Positions 35,810 through 43,797 of a stretch of 64,000 nucleotides of DNA are shown here, piece by piece. The notes beneath the pieces are model-generated. The model had not been told where the DNA came from. It ran no database searches and saw only the letters and a program-made list of their open reading frames with translations. Source of the stretch: Endobugula sp965214375 (GTDB lineage: Bacteria; Pseudomonadota; Gammaproteobacteria; Pseudomonadales; Cellvibrionaceae). Each line of letters opens with the position of its first letter. The first letter of the stretch is position 1. The stretch spans positions 496,001 through 560,000 of the forward strand of contig OZ243947.1 of assembly GCA_965214375.1 (NCBI GenBank), read 5' to 3'. Both the position numbers and the translations under genes were made by a program.

Positions 35810-36798
35810 CATTCAGACAGCGCGCCACCACAACTACTGCCCTGCCCAGCCGTACAACCATAACAGTGGTCACCAATAACAATGCGTTGATTTTCAATAT
35901 CTTTGGCCAATATATCTTTAATATGGGTTTTGTGTTTATCCGAACCAATCATTAATGGCATGGATAACATTTGATTAAAGTCACAATCATAGACAAAACC
36001 CTGCCAATCAACACTGACCAAGGTCTTGCACATGACCGATTGCAAGTTGGATTCACTAAAATTATCTTTCAATAGCTGGAGATAATCGTCATAAATCCCT
36101 TTTGATAACAACATACCGCCAAAACGACTGATCGGCATATTACTAATCGTTAATAACTGATCACATACAACGCCAAAATCATCAAATAGGCGCTGCTTAT
36201 AATCACTTTCCAAGCCTTCTTGTGGTGGTGGCAAAAAAGGGCCACCAGGGTTGTACACCAAATCCAGCGACAACGATTGATCCTTGCCATACCCCAAGGC
36301 ATTTAACTGTTTCAGTGCTTAGATAGAATCAAAGAATACACCTTTACAACGCTGTTGATTCACATTTTTTTCAGAATAGCAGGGTAATGATGCCACAATA
36401 CGTACTTGGTGCTCGGCTAAAAACCGTGCCATATCATGGTACTCCGGTACCTCCAATATGGTTAAATTACAACGGTCTATGACTTCCACATGACGAGATC
36501 TGGCTTCAGCGACGAGATAGCGAAAATTAGGGTTCATTTCAGGGGCGCCACCGGTCAGATCCAATACCTTGATCCCGTGATTATCAATATAGGACAGTAC
36601 ATCGTTCATCGTGTCCAATGACATCAGCTCGGTACGCTTTGGCCCGGCATCCACATGGCAATGGGTACACTTTAAATTACATAAATAGCCCAAATTCACC
36701 TGTAATGTCTGCGTGGTTTCACGAAAAACCGCCGGAAAATCAGTATTAACCAGCAAAGGACGGGTATCTAGCATAAAAAGACTCGACTCCATTAACAC
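35809..36798 (-). pseudogene. arsS: ArsS-type radical SAM protein, nonsense mutation
   Basis: The N-terminal half contains LQVNLGYLCNLKCTHCHVDA with the CxxxCxxC [4Fe-4S] motif and DLTGGAPEMNPNFRYLV. The frame meets TAA at 36319-36321 and then continues ALKQLNALGYGKDQSLSLDL through VYNPGGPFLPPPQ to the Cys-rich end (DHCYGCTAGQGSSCGG). The family has Glu-Ala-Leu at the site, so GAA to TAA is likely. ArsS is thought to add the deoxyadenosyl group to methylated arsenic in arsenosugar synthesis. No arsM is seen in the window. Confidence 0.88.
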
Positions 36799-36864
36799 AA
36801 GATAATAACAAGTATGACATAATTGTGCCCGAAAAGTTTAATGCCTCCGTTTAAACACGTATCT

Positions 36865-36941
36865 CCACCCGTAGCTCAGCTGGATAGAGCAACCCCCTCC
36901 TAAGGGGTAGGTCGCAGGTTCGAATCCTGCCGGGTGGGCCA
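36865..36941 (+). tRNA. tRNA-Arg, anticodon CCU
   Basis: This is a 77-nt cloverleaf: acceptor CCACCCG / CGGGTGG, D arm GCTCAGCTGGATAGAGC, anticodon stem ACCCC / GGGGT with loop CTCCTAA (anticodon CCT in DNA), T arm GCAGGTTCGAATCCTGC, discriminator G and encoded CCA. It reads codon AGG. It is divergent from arsS and precedes the helicase gene. Confidence 0.97.
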
Positions 36942-37012
36942 AAAACACCGACAACGGCCTGTTTTTCTGTTACAATCGCGCGCTTTCCCTATCCTCTCCC
37001 CTCAAGGTACAC

Positions 37013-38701
37013 ATGACATCAAGTAATACTTCTGACGTTCAGTCTTTTAAAGAACTGAGCCTGCCCGAATCATTGTTAACATCACTAGCAGAAATTGGTT
37101 ATGAAACCCCGTCACCCATTCAGGCTGCCAGCATTCCGGCACTGCAAGAAGGCCGTGATTTACTGGGCCAAGCACAAACGGGTACAGGTAAAACCGCAGC
37201 TTTTGCATTACCACTACTGGCCAATATCAACCTCAAGGACAAGCATCCGCAGCTTTTAGTGCTAGCTCCAACCCGCGAATTGGCGATTCAGGTCGCGGAA
37301 GCGTTTCAAAGCTATTCAAAATATATGCGCTGCTCGGTGTTACCGATTTACGGTGGTCAGTCGTATGACAATCAATTACGACAACTCAAGCGCGGTGCAC
37401 AGATAGTCGTCGGTACTCCGGGACGTGTCATGGACCATATTCGCCGTGGCACCTTAAAATTGGATCAACTACAATCATTGGTACTTGATGAAGCCGATGA
37501 AATGCTACGTATGGGCTTTATTGATGACGTAGAGTGGATTCTGGAACACACACCAGAAACACGTCAGACCGCCCTATTCTCAGCCACTATGCCCAAAGAA
37601 ATTAAGAAAGTGGCAGATAGTTATTTGCAAGACCCTGTGCATATTAAAATTGACACCAAAACCTCCACTGCAACGACCATTAATCAGCGCTTTACCGTTG
37701 TGAATCGCAATCAAAAGCTGGATGCGTTTACCCGTATTTTAGAAGTCGAAAATTTTGACGGCGTCATTGTGTTTGTCAGAACCAAAATTGCGACCCTAGA
37801 GTTGGCCGATAAACTCTCGGCACGAGGTTACCGCTGCGAGGCACTCAATGGTGATATTGCACAAAACCACCGTGAAAAGGTTGTGAATAAATTAAGAAAA
37901 GGTCAACTGGATATTCTGGTTGCCACCGATGTGGTCGCACGCGGATTGGATGTTGAACGCATCAGTCATGTGATTAATTACGATATTCCATTAGACACTG
38001 AATCCTATGTACACCGGATTGGTCGTACAGGGCGTGCAGGTCGTAGCGGTGATGCCATTTTATTAGTAACACCACGTGAACGTCATTTATTACGGTCTAT
38101 CGAGCGCCATACTAAAAGCACCATTGCGCGCATGGATATTCCCAGCACCGATCACATTAATCAAAAGCGTGTCGAAAACTTTAAACTGCGTATTAAAGAG
38201 GTGATTGCTCAGGAAGACTTAACGCCGTTTAATGCGATAGTAGAAGACACGCTTAACGAAAATGAATACACCGTAGAGGTTGTTGCGGCTGCATTAGCCG
38301 CTATGGCACAAGGTAATCAACCGTTATTTCTTGAAGAAGAACTGCAACAATCACACAGTTTTGATGACAGAGGGAACAACGACCGTAAAAAAGGCCGTGG
38401 ACGCCGCGACCGCAATAGAGATGATGGCAAAGAACGCAAAGTCCGAAAGCGTAAAGACATCAATCTTGAAGGAATGGAGTCTTATCGTATTGAGGTGGGC
38501 CATAATGATGGTGTCAAACCTGGCAATATTGTCGGCGCCATTGCCAACGAAGCCGACATTGATAGTAAACATATTGGTCATATTAAAATTAACGATGATC
38601 ACTCAACGGTTGACTTGCCCAAAGCCATGCCAAAAGCGGTATTCAAAAAATTACAAAAATCCTACGTTTGCGGCAAGCAAACGAATATGTCAAAACTCTA
38701 A
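37013..38701 (+). CDS. deaD: DEAD-box RNA helicase, DeaD/CsdA type
   Basis: This is a 562-residue protein with the ordered motifs AQTGTGKT, PTRELAIQ, TPGRVMDH, DEAD, SAT, FVRTK, VATDVVARGLD and HRIGRTGRAGR. After the core come a basic Arg/Lys-rich segment (about residues 455-485) and a DbpA-type RNA-binding domain (MESYRIEVGHNDGVKPGNIV, GHIKINDDHSTVDLP). This order fits DeaD/CsdA, which acts in ribosome assembly and mRNA decay in the cold. ATG 37013 has CAAGG upstream. Intact. Confidence 0.93.
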   Translation: MTSSNTSDVQSFKELSLPESLLTSLAEIGYETPSPIQAASIPALQEGRDLLGQAQTGTGKTAAFALPLLANINLKDKHPQLLVLAPTRELAIQVAEAFQSYSKYMRCSVLPIYGGQSYDNQLRQLKRGAQIVVGTPGRVMDHIRRGTLKLDQLQSLVLDEADEMLRMGFIDDVEWILEHTPETRQTALFSATMPKEIKKVADSYLQDPVHIKIDTKTSTATTINQRFTVVNRNQKLDAFTRILEVENFDGVIVFVRTKIATLELADKLSARGYRCEALNGDIAQNHREKVVNKLRKGQLDILVATDVVARGLDVERISHVINYDIPLDTESYVHRIGRTGRAGRSGDAILLVTPRERHLLRSIERHTKSTIARMDIPSTDHINQKRVENFKLRIKEVIAQEDLTPFNAIVEDTLNENEYTVEVVAAALAAMAQGNQPLFLEEELQQSHSFDDRGNNDRKKGRGRRDRNRDDGKERKVRKRKDINLEGMESYRIEVGHNDGVKPGNIVGAIANEADIDSKHIGHIKINDDHSTVDLPKAMPKAVFKKLQKSYVCGKQTNMSKL

Positions 38702-38719
38702 ATCACTCATGGTGAAAAA

Positions 38720-39430
38720 ATGAATCTGGTTTTATTACATAAAGCAGATTTTGTTGATCACGAACACGTTGTGTTACGTGATCAACGTCACCAATATATC
38801 ATCAATGTCCATCGCGCCGCAGCGGGCGACGCTATCACTGTTGGCTTGATCAATGGTCATCTCGGCCAGGGTATTATTACTGATATCGCTAACAACTGCG
38901 TTAGCATAAAAACCCTATTTGATACCCCGCCACCAACGCCACTTCCTCTAACACTGGTTATTGCGTTACCGCGACCCAAAATGCTGCGTCGCATTTTACA
39001 AACCTGCGCCACTATGGGTGTTAAAAAAATTATTTTTATAAATAGCTATCGCGTTGAAAAAAGTTATTGGCAAACACCATTATTGCAATCACAAAATATT
39101 GAAAAAGAATTAATCACCGGTTTGGCACAAGCCAACGATACACTAATGCCTGACGTGATTTGTGAAAAATTATTTAAACCTTTTGTAGAAGATCGTTTAC
39201 CGGATATTTGTAAAAACACGCATGCGTTAGTCGCACACCCCTATTGCAGTACACCTTGCCCACAAAACATCACTGAAAAAACCACATTGGTTATTGGCCC
39301 TGAAGGGGGCTTTATTCCTTACGAAATTGAAAAACTTCAAGAAGTGGGTTGTCAGGCCATACATATTGGTGAACGTATCCTTAAAGTCGAAACCGCCGTG
39401 CCTGTTTTACTCAGTAAATTATTTTACTAA
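38720..39430 (+). CDS. rsmE: RsmE, 16S rRNA m3U1498 methyltransferase
   Basis: This is a 236-residue SPOUT-class methyltransferase with VIALPRPKMLRRILQTCATM then GVKKIIFINSYRVEKSYW in the middle, and the knot signature VIGPEGGFIPYEIE and GERILKVETAVPV at the end (usual form RILRTETA). It methylates N3 of U1498 in 16S rRNA. It follows the helicase by 18 bp and may be co-transcribed. Intact. Confidence 0.93.
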   Translation: MNLVLLHKADFVDHEHVVLRDQRHQYIINVHRAAAGDAITVGLINGHLGQGIITDIANNCVSIKTLFDTPPPTPLPLTLVIALPRPKMLRRILQTCATMGVKKIIFINSYRVEKSYWQTPLLQSQNIEKELITGLAQANDTLMPDVICEKLFKPFVEDRLPDICKNTHALVAHPYCSTPCPQNITEKTTLVIGPEGGFIPYEIEKLQEVGCQAIHIGERILKVETAVPVLLSKLFY

Positions 39431-39543
39431 CTACTTGTCTAATCACTACACAAATAATGCTAACTGGCGCGTTTATCCTCTTGTTTTTTAAAGAAATTTT
39501 CATAATTCTTTGATATTATTATGATTAACTAAGTTTCAGACCC

Positions 39544-39687
39544 TTGGATGGTGCTATGAAAGACCGTAAGCGGCATGGACGCCGCGCCCGAGCCTACAGG
39601 GATGTATTTCACGAAAACTGCTCCTGCGTTTTCGATGTACCCTCCGTCCATGGAGGGCAACGGCGTGTCTTGAATAGCATTATCCAA
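39544..39687. repeat. Dispersed palindromic repeat, copy B (long form)
   Basis: Inverted termini 39544-39564 and 39667-39687 (TTGGAT..TGCTAT..AAGAC, four mismatches in 21) enclose AAGACCGT, GCGGCATGGACGCCGC, CCCGAGCCTACAGGGATG, TATTTC at the left and GGCGTGTCTT at the right, as in copies A and C. About 60 extra bases include a second palindrome (CCCTCCGTCCATGGAGGG). It fills the gap between rsmE and the patatin gene. Confidence 0.8.
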
Positions 39688-39708
39688 TGGTCCACTAAAG
39701 GAAAAAAC

Positions 39709-40725
39709 ATGGTTAATACATCAAAGAAAAAAATCACCGCATTAGTATTACAAGGCGGCGGCGCACTTGGCGCGTATGAACATGGTGTGGTTAAAGCATT
39801 GTATGAAAACAGTGATTTTAATCCGGATATTATTTGTGGCGTGTCGATTGGTGGTTTTTCTGCGGCAGTAATCGGGGGAGCCAAAGATGGCCCTGTTGCT
39901 GGTTTGGATCAGTTCTGGCAAATGTTTACCTCACACAACATGCCATTTGTTCCTCACCCCATGCAGGTCTTAATGACTATGCCATACAATGCTGGCATGT
40001 ATAAACCCAATTACTCTGGATTATTTACACCTTATTCAACCACTCATTTTTTTGATACCACTCCACTTTACCGCACGCTACATGACATTATTGATTTTAA
40101 AAAACTCAATTCAATGAAAGCACCGAATGTTGTGGTCACCGCAACCAATATTAAACGCGGCCTTAGTGAGTCCTTTAACAATCGAGAAATGTATATTACT
40201 GATGATCATATTGTGGCCAGTGGTAGTTTACCCCCCTCCTTCCCCATGGTTGAAATTGATGGCGACCATTACTGGGATGGCGGCCTTTTTTCCAATACAC
40301 CACTAAAACCTGCTTTCAAATGTTTAGAAAAAATTGGCGATGATGACTGTGAACGTGAAATTATTATGGTGGAATTATTTCCACAAGAAGGTGAAACACC
40401 ACACAATATAGCCGACGTTATTGAGCGTATGGGTTCGTTAATTTTTCAAAGCAAAATGGTATTTGATCATAAAATGTTTAATCGCACTAAAGATTATATC
40501 GACATGGTTCGAGTACTTGACGAAGAACTTCCCGAAGGTAGTTCATTGCGTGAAACCAGTGCTTTTAAGCAACTGATGAGTTATAGCAAAATCGATAAGC
40601 TAACCATTATCCAATACACTGGCGATGAAAATATGTTGGGCATTACCGATTTTACGGAAAAAACCATTAATCGCCGTTTTGAATTAGGGTATGAAGATGG
40701 ACTGCGATATACCACCAATCACTAA
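39709..40725 (+). CDS. Patatin-like phospholipase
   Basis: This is a 338-residue protein with the patatin oxyanion motif LQGGGALGAYEHGV at residues about 13-26, the nucleophile elbow GVSIGG near residue 45 and the catalytic-dyad DGG in YWDGGLFSNTP near residue 188. It has no signal peptide, so it is predicted cytosolic. The start at ATG 39709, with AAAGGA upstream, excludes a longer frame that reads through repeat copy B. The family hydrolyses acyl esters; some members act in polyhydroxybutyrate or lipid metabolism, but the substrate here is unknown. Confidence 0.92.
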   Translation: MVNTSKKKITALVLQGGGALGAYEHGVVKALYENSDFNPDIICGVSIGGFSAAVIGGAKDGPVAGLDQFWQMFTSHNMPFVPHPMQVLMTMPYNAGMYKPNYSGLFTPYSTTHFFDTTPLYRTLHDIIDFKKLNSMKAPNVVVTATNIKRGLSESFNNREMYITDDHIVASGSLPPSFPMVEIDGDHYWDGGLFSNTPLKPAFKCLEKIGDDDCEREIIMVELFPQEGETPHNIADVIERMGSLIFQSKMVFDHKMFNRTKDYIDMVRVLDEELPEGSSLRETSAFKQLMSYSKIDKLTIIQYTGDENMLGITDFTEKTINRRFELGYEDGLRYTTNH

Positions 40726-40734
40726 CCATAAATA

Positions 40735-41235
40735 CTAACAGTCCGCTGTCACTACGGTCACTGTACAGGCAGGAAAGCCAAAAGAGTCATAAGCAACATA
40801 ACAGCCTTGATTCGTTGGCACAGAAAAACTCGGAATATCAAACCCGACTAACGTGTATTGATTATTCACTTGAGATGTCATTCCAGCCGTCGTATTCAAG
40901 TTAAGAAAGTCAAGCATTCTTAACGAGTCACCCAATTCTGCGATACTTTCCGGGCACAAATTACGAAAATCAACCTCAGAAGTTTGACCTCCAAAATCGA
41001 CAATATAAGCGGTTTGACCTGCTCCGGGATTAGCCGTAACAGGCACTAAACCTGATGCAATCGCTTTTGCCTTAACCAAATTAATCGCCGATTTCATAGA
41101 ACCCGCAACACCTTCGAGTGCAGCTACTTTTGCGGCATCACTTAAGTTTACAAAACGCGGAATAGCCACTGCCGCGATAACACCAATAATGACAACGACG
41201 GCCATTAAATCTATAAGAGTAAAGCCTTTTATCAT
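40735..41235 (-). CDS. Type IV pilin-like protein with Asp at position 5
   Basis: This 166-residue protein starts MIKGFTLIDLMAVVVIIGVI, a prepilin leader (cleavage after Gly4), followed by a hydrophobic helix and a small globular domain. The C-terminal part has two Cys (NQGCYVAYD and a terminal Cys). The nearly invariant Glu5 is Asp here. The start at ATG 41235 gives the short basic leader; a frame to 41283 would add 16 residues. It is convergent with the patatin gene and stands alone, without other pilus genes nearby. It could be an MSHA-type or minor pilin. Confidence 0.85.
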   Translation of the reverse strand: MIKGFTLIDLMAVVVIIGVIAAVAIPRFVNLSDAAKVAALEGVAGSMKSAINLVKAKAIASGLVPVTANPGAGQTAYIVDFGGQTSEVDFRNLCPESIAELGDSLRMLDFLNLNTTAGMTSQVNNQYTLVGFDIPSFSVPTNQGCYVAYDSFGFPACTVTVVTADC

Positions 41236-41384
41236 ACGAAATCTTTTTTTTGATGTGTATACAACCATATCACTATCTACCATGCTATATATTTAGTATA
41301 GCTATTGATATGGATGGTCAATCTAACGTAAAACTATAGTAATATCTTTTGTTATTACTATCAGGAAACTGAAACCGCACGAAT

Positions 41385-42192
41385 TCATGTGCGATCAATG
41401 GCTAAATTTTTAAAATCAAATAGGTCGGTATCAGCCAACTGCGATGGAGAAACGCGGCTGATAGCAGAAAAAATCGTTTCGGTTCTACCAGGAAATTCCT
41501 TATCCCATTGTTGTAACATCTGCTTAATCGCTTGACGTTGTAAATTTTCTTGTGAACCACATAAATTTCAGGGAATAATCGGAAACTGCTTGTACTCAGC
41601 ATACTCGGCAATATCCGACTCGCGACAAAAGGCCATGGGGGCGAATCACAATATTACGCTGATCATCTGCCAGCAATTTAGGTGGCATGGCCTTCAAACG
41701 CCCACCGTAAAACATATTCAAGAACAGGGTTTCGACAATATCATCTTTATGATGCCCCAAAGCCACCTTATTGGCGCCGATTTCTTCAGCAAAACCGTAC
41801 AATGTGCCGCGACGTAAGCGCGAACATAAACCACAGGTGGTTTTACCTTCCGGCACAACCGCTTTGACTACGCTATAAGTCTCTTTTTCAACGATATAAT
41901 AAGGAACCCAAAGACTATCCAGATATTCAGGCAGTATATGCTCGGGAAAGCCGGGTTGCTTTTGATCCATATTAACGGCAACCAGTTCGAAATCAACAGG
42001 AGCCGTCTTTTGTAAATTCATGAGAATATCCAGCATGGCATAGGAATCTTTGCCGCCAGATAAACACACCATAATCCTGTCGCCCTCTGCAATCATGGCA
42101 TACTCAGCAATCGCCTGCCCAGCATGGCGCCGCAAGCGTTTTTGTAGTTTATTAAATTCAAGACGTTGTTTACGATCACTCACTGATGACAT
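41385..42192 (-). pseudogene. ttcA: TtcA tRNA 2-thiocytidine synthetase, frameshift and stop
   Basis: The N-terminal part is normal: PP-loop CLSGGKDSYAMLD and the first CxxC in TTCGLCSRLRRG. After NIVIRP an extra C in a C5 run (plus-strand G5 at 41637-41641) shifts the frame. The other frame then reads AFCRESDIAEYAEYKQFPII then P, followed by TGA at 41568-41570 where the family has the [4Fe-4S]-ligand Cys of PCNLCGS. It continues NLCGSQENLQRQAIKQMLQQ and ends LFDFKNLAI. The enzyme thiolates C32 of tRNAs. Two independent lesions make repair by a single recoding event implausible. Confidence 0.92.
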
Positions 42193-42343
42193 CTAACCAC
42201 TTATTGACCAAGGATGCGCATTATATACCCGGCAGGAAAATGATTGCCACGAAAGGCGAAAACCTTCCTAAAACATTGACCTAAGCAGCACGATAAAAAA
42301 TAAAAAATTCATATAAATCAACAAAATACAAAACTCTAGTAAC

Positions 42344-42360
42344 TGGCATAGGGGTTGCTA
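42344..42360 (+). promoter_or_regulatory. Sigma-54 promoter of the PilZ gene
   Basis: Plus strand TGGCAT-AGGGG-TTGCTA, full -24/-12 match with correct spacing, about 50 bp upstream of the PilZ start. It ties this gene to the flagellar regulon by promoter type. Confidence 0.85.
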
Positions 42361-42410
42361 CATCTATACAGCACATACGAATACCGCTAATAACGAAGCA
42401 ACGAGGTCTT

Positions 42411-43160
42411 ATGGGGTTTCTACAACACTTATTTCATCGCCAACCACCCACCACTGAACATGACATGGCACAGCAGGTTGTTGGACAGCAGGTCATGGAA
42501 TCTTTCGAGCAATATTATCCATTAATGCGTCTACAGGATGAGCGGCAGTTTTTAGAAGTCTTTTTACCGGGAGAGCAATATAGCGTACACAGTATGATTA
42601 TCGGTATCGACTTTGCGACAGGCACCTTTAGCCTGGATGAATTTTCACCCGCTATTGCACAGCCCGAAGCACTAATCGAGGAAAATCTGGTTATTCGCCA
42701 TTATCAAGACTGGCAAAAACTGGAAATCACCAGCTCCGTACTAGACTGGGACGCTGACAATGCTCAATACACCATGCTACTCCCGGAATATGTGGGGTAT
42801 CAGGCGCGACGACTTTACCCGCGATTGGTGCTCTCTGGAAAACAACTGTTAAAAAGCCAGATTTACCCTATTTATGGATCACCTTGGTACGCCACCGTAA
42901 AAGACATCAGCCGTGGTGGTATGCGAATCAACGTCGCGGGTGACTTGCGGCCACATTTACAAAAGAATACCGTACTCCCCAAATGCCAACTCCTACTAGA
43001 TAACAACATGACCATCCAATGCCAAGGTTCAGTAAAAGGTTTTCGCTACGTCAGCCGCCCTTCTCGAACCACCGAGATCGGCATTGAATTCCGACAAATG
43101 AGCCCCGACAATCAAACCGACCTGAAACGATTTTTAGAGTATATTGAAGTGGCAGCGTAA
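42411..43160 (+). CDS. PilZ-domain c-di-GMP receptor, flagellar brake (YcgR-like)
   Basis: This is a 249-residue protein. The N-terminal half (residues about 40-125) resembles the YcgR-N domain. The C-terminal PilZ domain carries the binding signature YQARRLYPRLVLSG (Arg pair) followed by VKDISRGGMRI (D-x-S-x-G-G). YcgR-type proteins slow or bias the motor when c-di-GMP is high. The upstream sigma-54 promoter fits a flagellar role. Intact. Confidence 0.88.
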   Translation: MGFLQHLFHRQPPTTEHDMAQQVVGQQVMESFEQYYPLMRLQDERQFLEVFLPGEQYSVHSMIIGIDFATGTFSLDEFSPAIAQPEALIEENLVIRHYQDWQKLEITSSVLDWDADNAQYTMLLPEYVGYQARRLYPRLVLSGKQLLKSQIYPIYGSPWYATVKDISRGGMRINVAGDLRPHLQKNTVLPKCQLLLDNNMTIQCQGSVKGFRYVSRPSRTTEIGIEFRQMSPDNQTDLKRFLEYIEVAA

Positions 43161-43339
43161 AAGCTGCCCTCTGTTGACAGCCCCCACAATATCCTAGATC
43201 ATAAGAAAATTATTAGGCTTCAGGCCTGTTATTTATTTTCAAGGACATCTCAAAACGCTAGTTAAACAATAAAAATCAAAAACATAAAAAGGGTTTCTTA
43301 ATACTTTCTCGAAAAAATATGAGGAATCCTCAGAATCAT

Positions 43340-43367
43340 GATATAGAGGAATGATTTCCTCTATATC
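43340..43367. repeat. Perfect hairpin next to the cassette start
   Basis: A 12-bp perfect inverted repeat (GATATAGAGGAA / TTCCTCTATATC) with a four-base loop, ending six bases before the cassette boundary GTTAGGT at 43373. No T-run follows, so it is not a typical terminator. It could be the recipient recombination site of the cassette. Confidence 0.6.
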
Positions 43368-43372
43368 AGACT

Positions 43373-43383
43373 GTTAGGTATTT
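43373..43383 (+). other. Left boundary of a putative integron gene cassette
   Basis: GTTAGGTATTT: a GTTRRRY core site. Its 11 bases are the exact reverse complement of 43751-43761, as expected for a cassette whose left edge derives from its own attC. Confidence 0.65.
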
Positions 43384-43388
43384 ATATT

Positions 43389-43745
43389 ATGGATTTACAA
43401 TCTTTTATTTATCCAATAATTATAGCCATACTATCGGGAGTTTCATTTTTAGCTTATAAGCATCCTAGGGGGTACAAAAATATATTTTATGTTGTATTCC
43501 CTATGAGCCTTGTCATTGTATTTAATATTATGTTCTTTTCTATAAGCAATATTTATACAACGACGAAAGGACTTAAAGAAAATTTAGAAAATGACACTGC
43601 TTTAACTTTAGAAAGCCAAACAGTCTTTATAAAGCAGCTAGATAAAACAACCGACTTTTTAGTTATTTTTTCAATAGTATCCTTTTTGGCTTCTGCATAT
43701 TTATACTTTTTATATAAATTGCCTAACATATTAGAAATAAAGTAA
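43389..43745 (+). CDS. Small membrane protein in a putative integron cassette
   Basis: This 118-residue protein has two membrane spans at the N-terminus (SFIYPIIIAILSGVSFLAYK and NIFYVVFPMSLVIVFNIMFF), a loop and a third span near the C-terminus. Its codon use is much more AT-rich than that of its neighbours. It starts six bases after the cassette boundary and ends five bases before the matching RYYYAAC core. FLAYKHP-type small membrane proteins occur in Vibrio integron cassettes as far as I recall; the function is unknown. Confidence 0.7.
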   Translation: MDLQSFIYPIIIAILSGVSFLAYKHPRGYKNIFYVVFPMSLVIVFNIMFFSISNIYTTTKGLKENLENDTALTLESQTVFIKQLDKTTDFLVIFSIVSFLASAYLYFLYKLPNILEIK

Positions 43746-43750
43746 AGTGA

Positions 43751-43761
43751 AAATACCTAAC
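43751..43761 (+). other. R''-like core of the cassette attC, truncated
   Basis: AAATACCTAAC (RYYYAAC core), reverse complement of the left boundary 43373-43383. An L''-like AAGCGACTG follows, but no matching GCTTGTTAGGT appears before the IS110-like element, so the attC is probably interrupted by that element. Confidence 0.6.
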
Positions 43762-43797
43762 AAGCGACTGTGATTAAACTCAAGCCTAAAGCGCAAT

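Noticed and set aside
35809..36798. ArsS as a selenoprotein with in-frame UGA
   Set aside because: Some ArsS proteins contain selenocysteine, but the internal stop here is TAA at a Glu position, and no SECIS-like need arises.
39544..39708. Longer patatin N-terminus starting inside repeat copy B
   Set aside because: The extra residues would be translated repeat sequence, and ATG 39709 has a good ribosome-binding site and gives the usual family start.
41376..41392. Hairpin GCAC-GAATTCAT-GTGC as a ttcA terminator
   Set aside because: The stem is short, overlaps the stop codon of ttcA and has no T-run on the minus strand.
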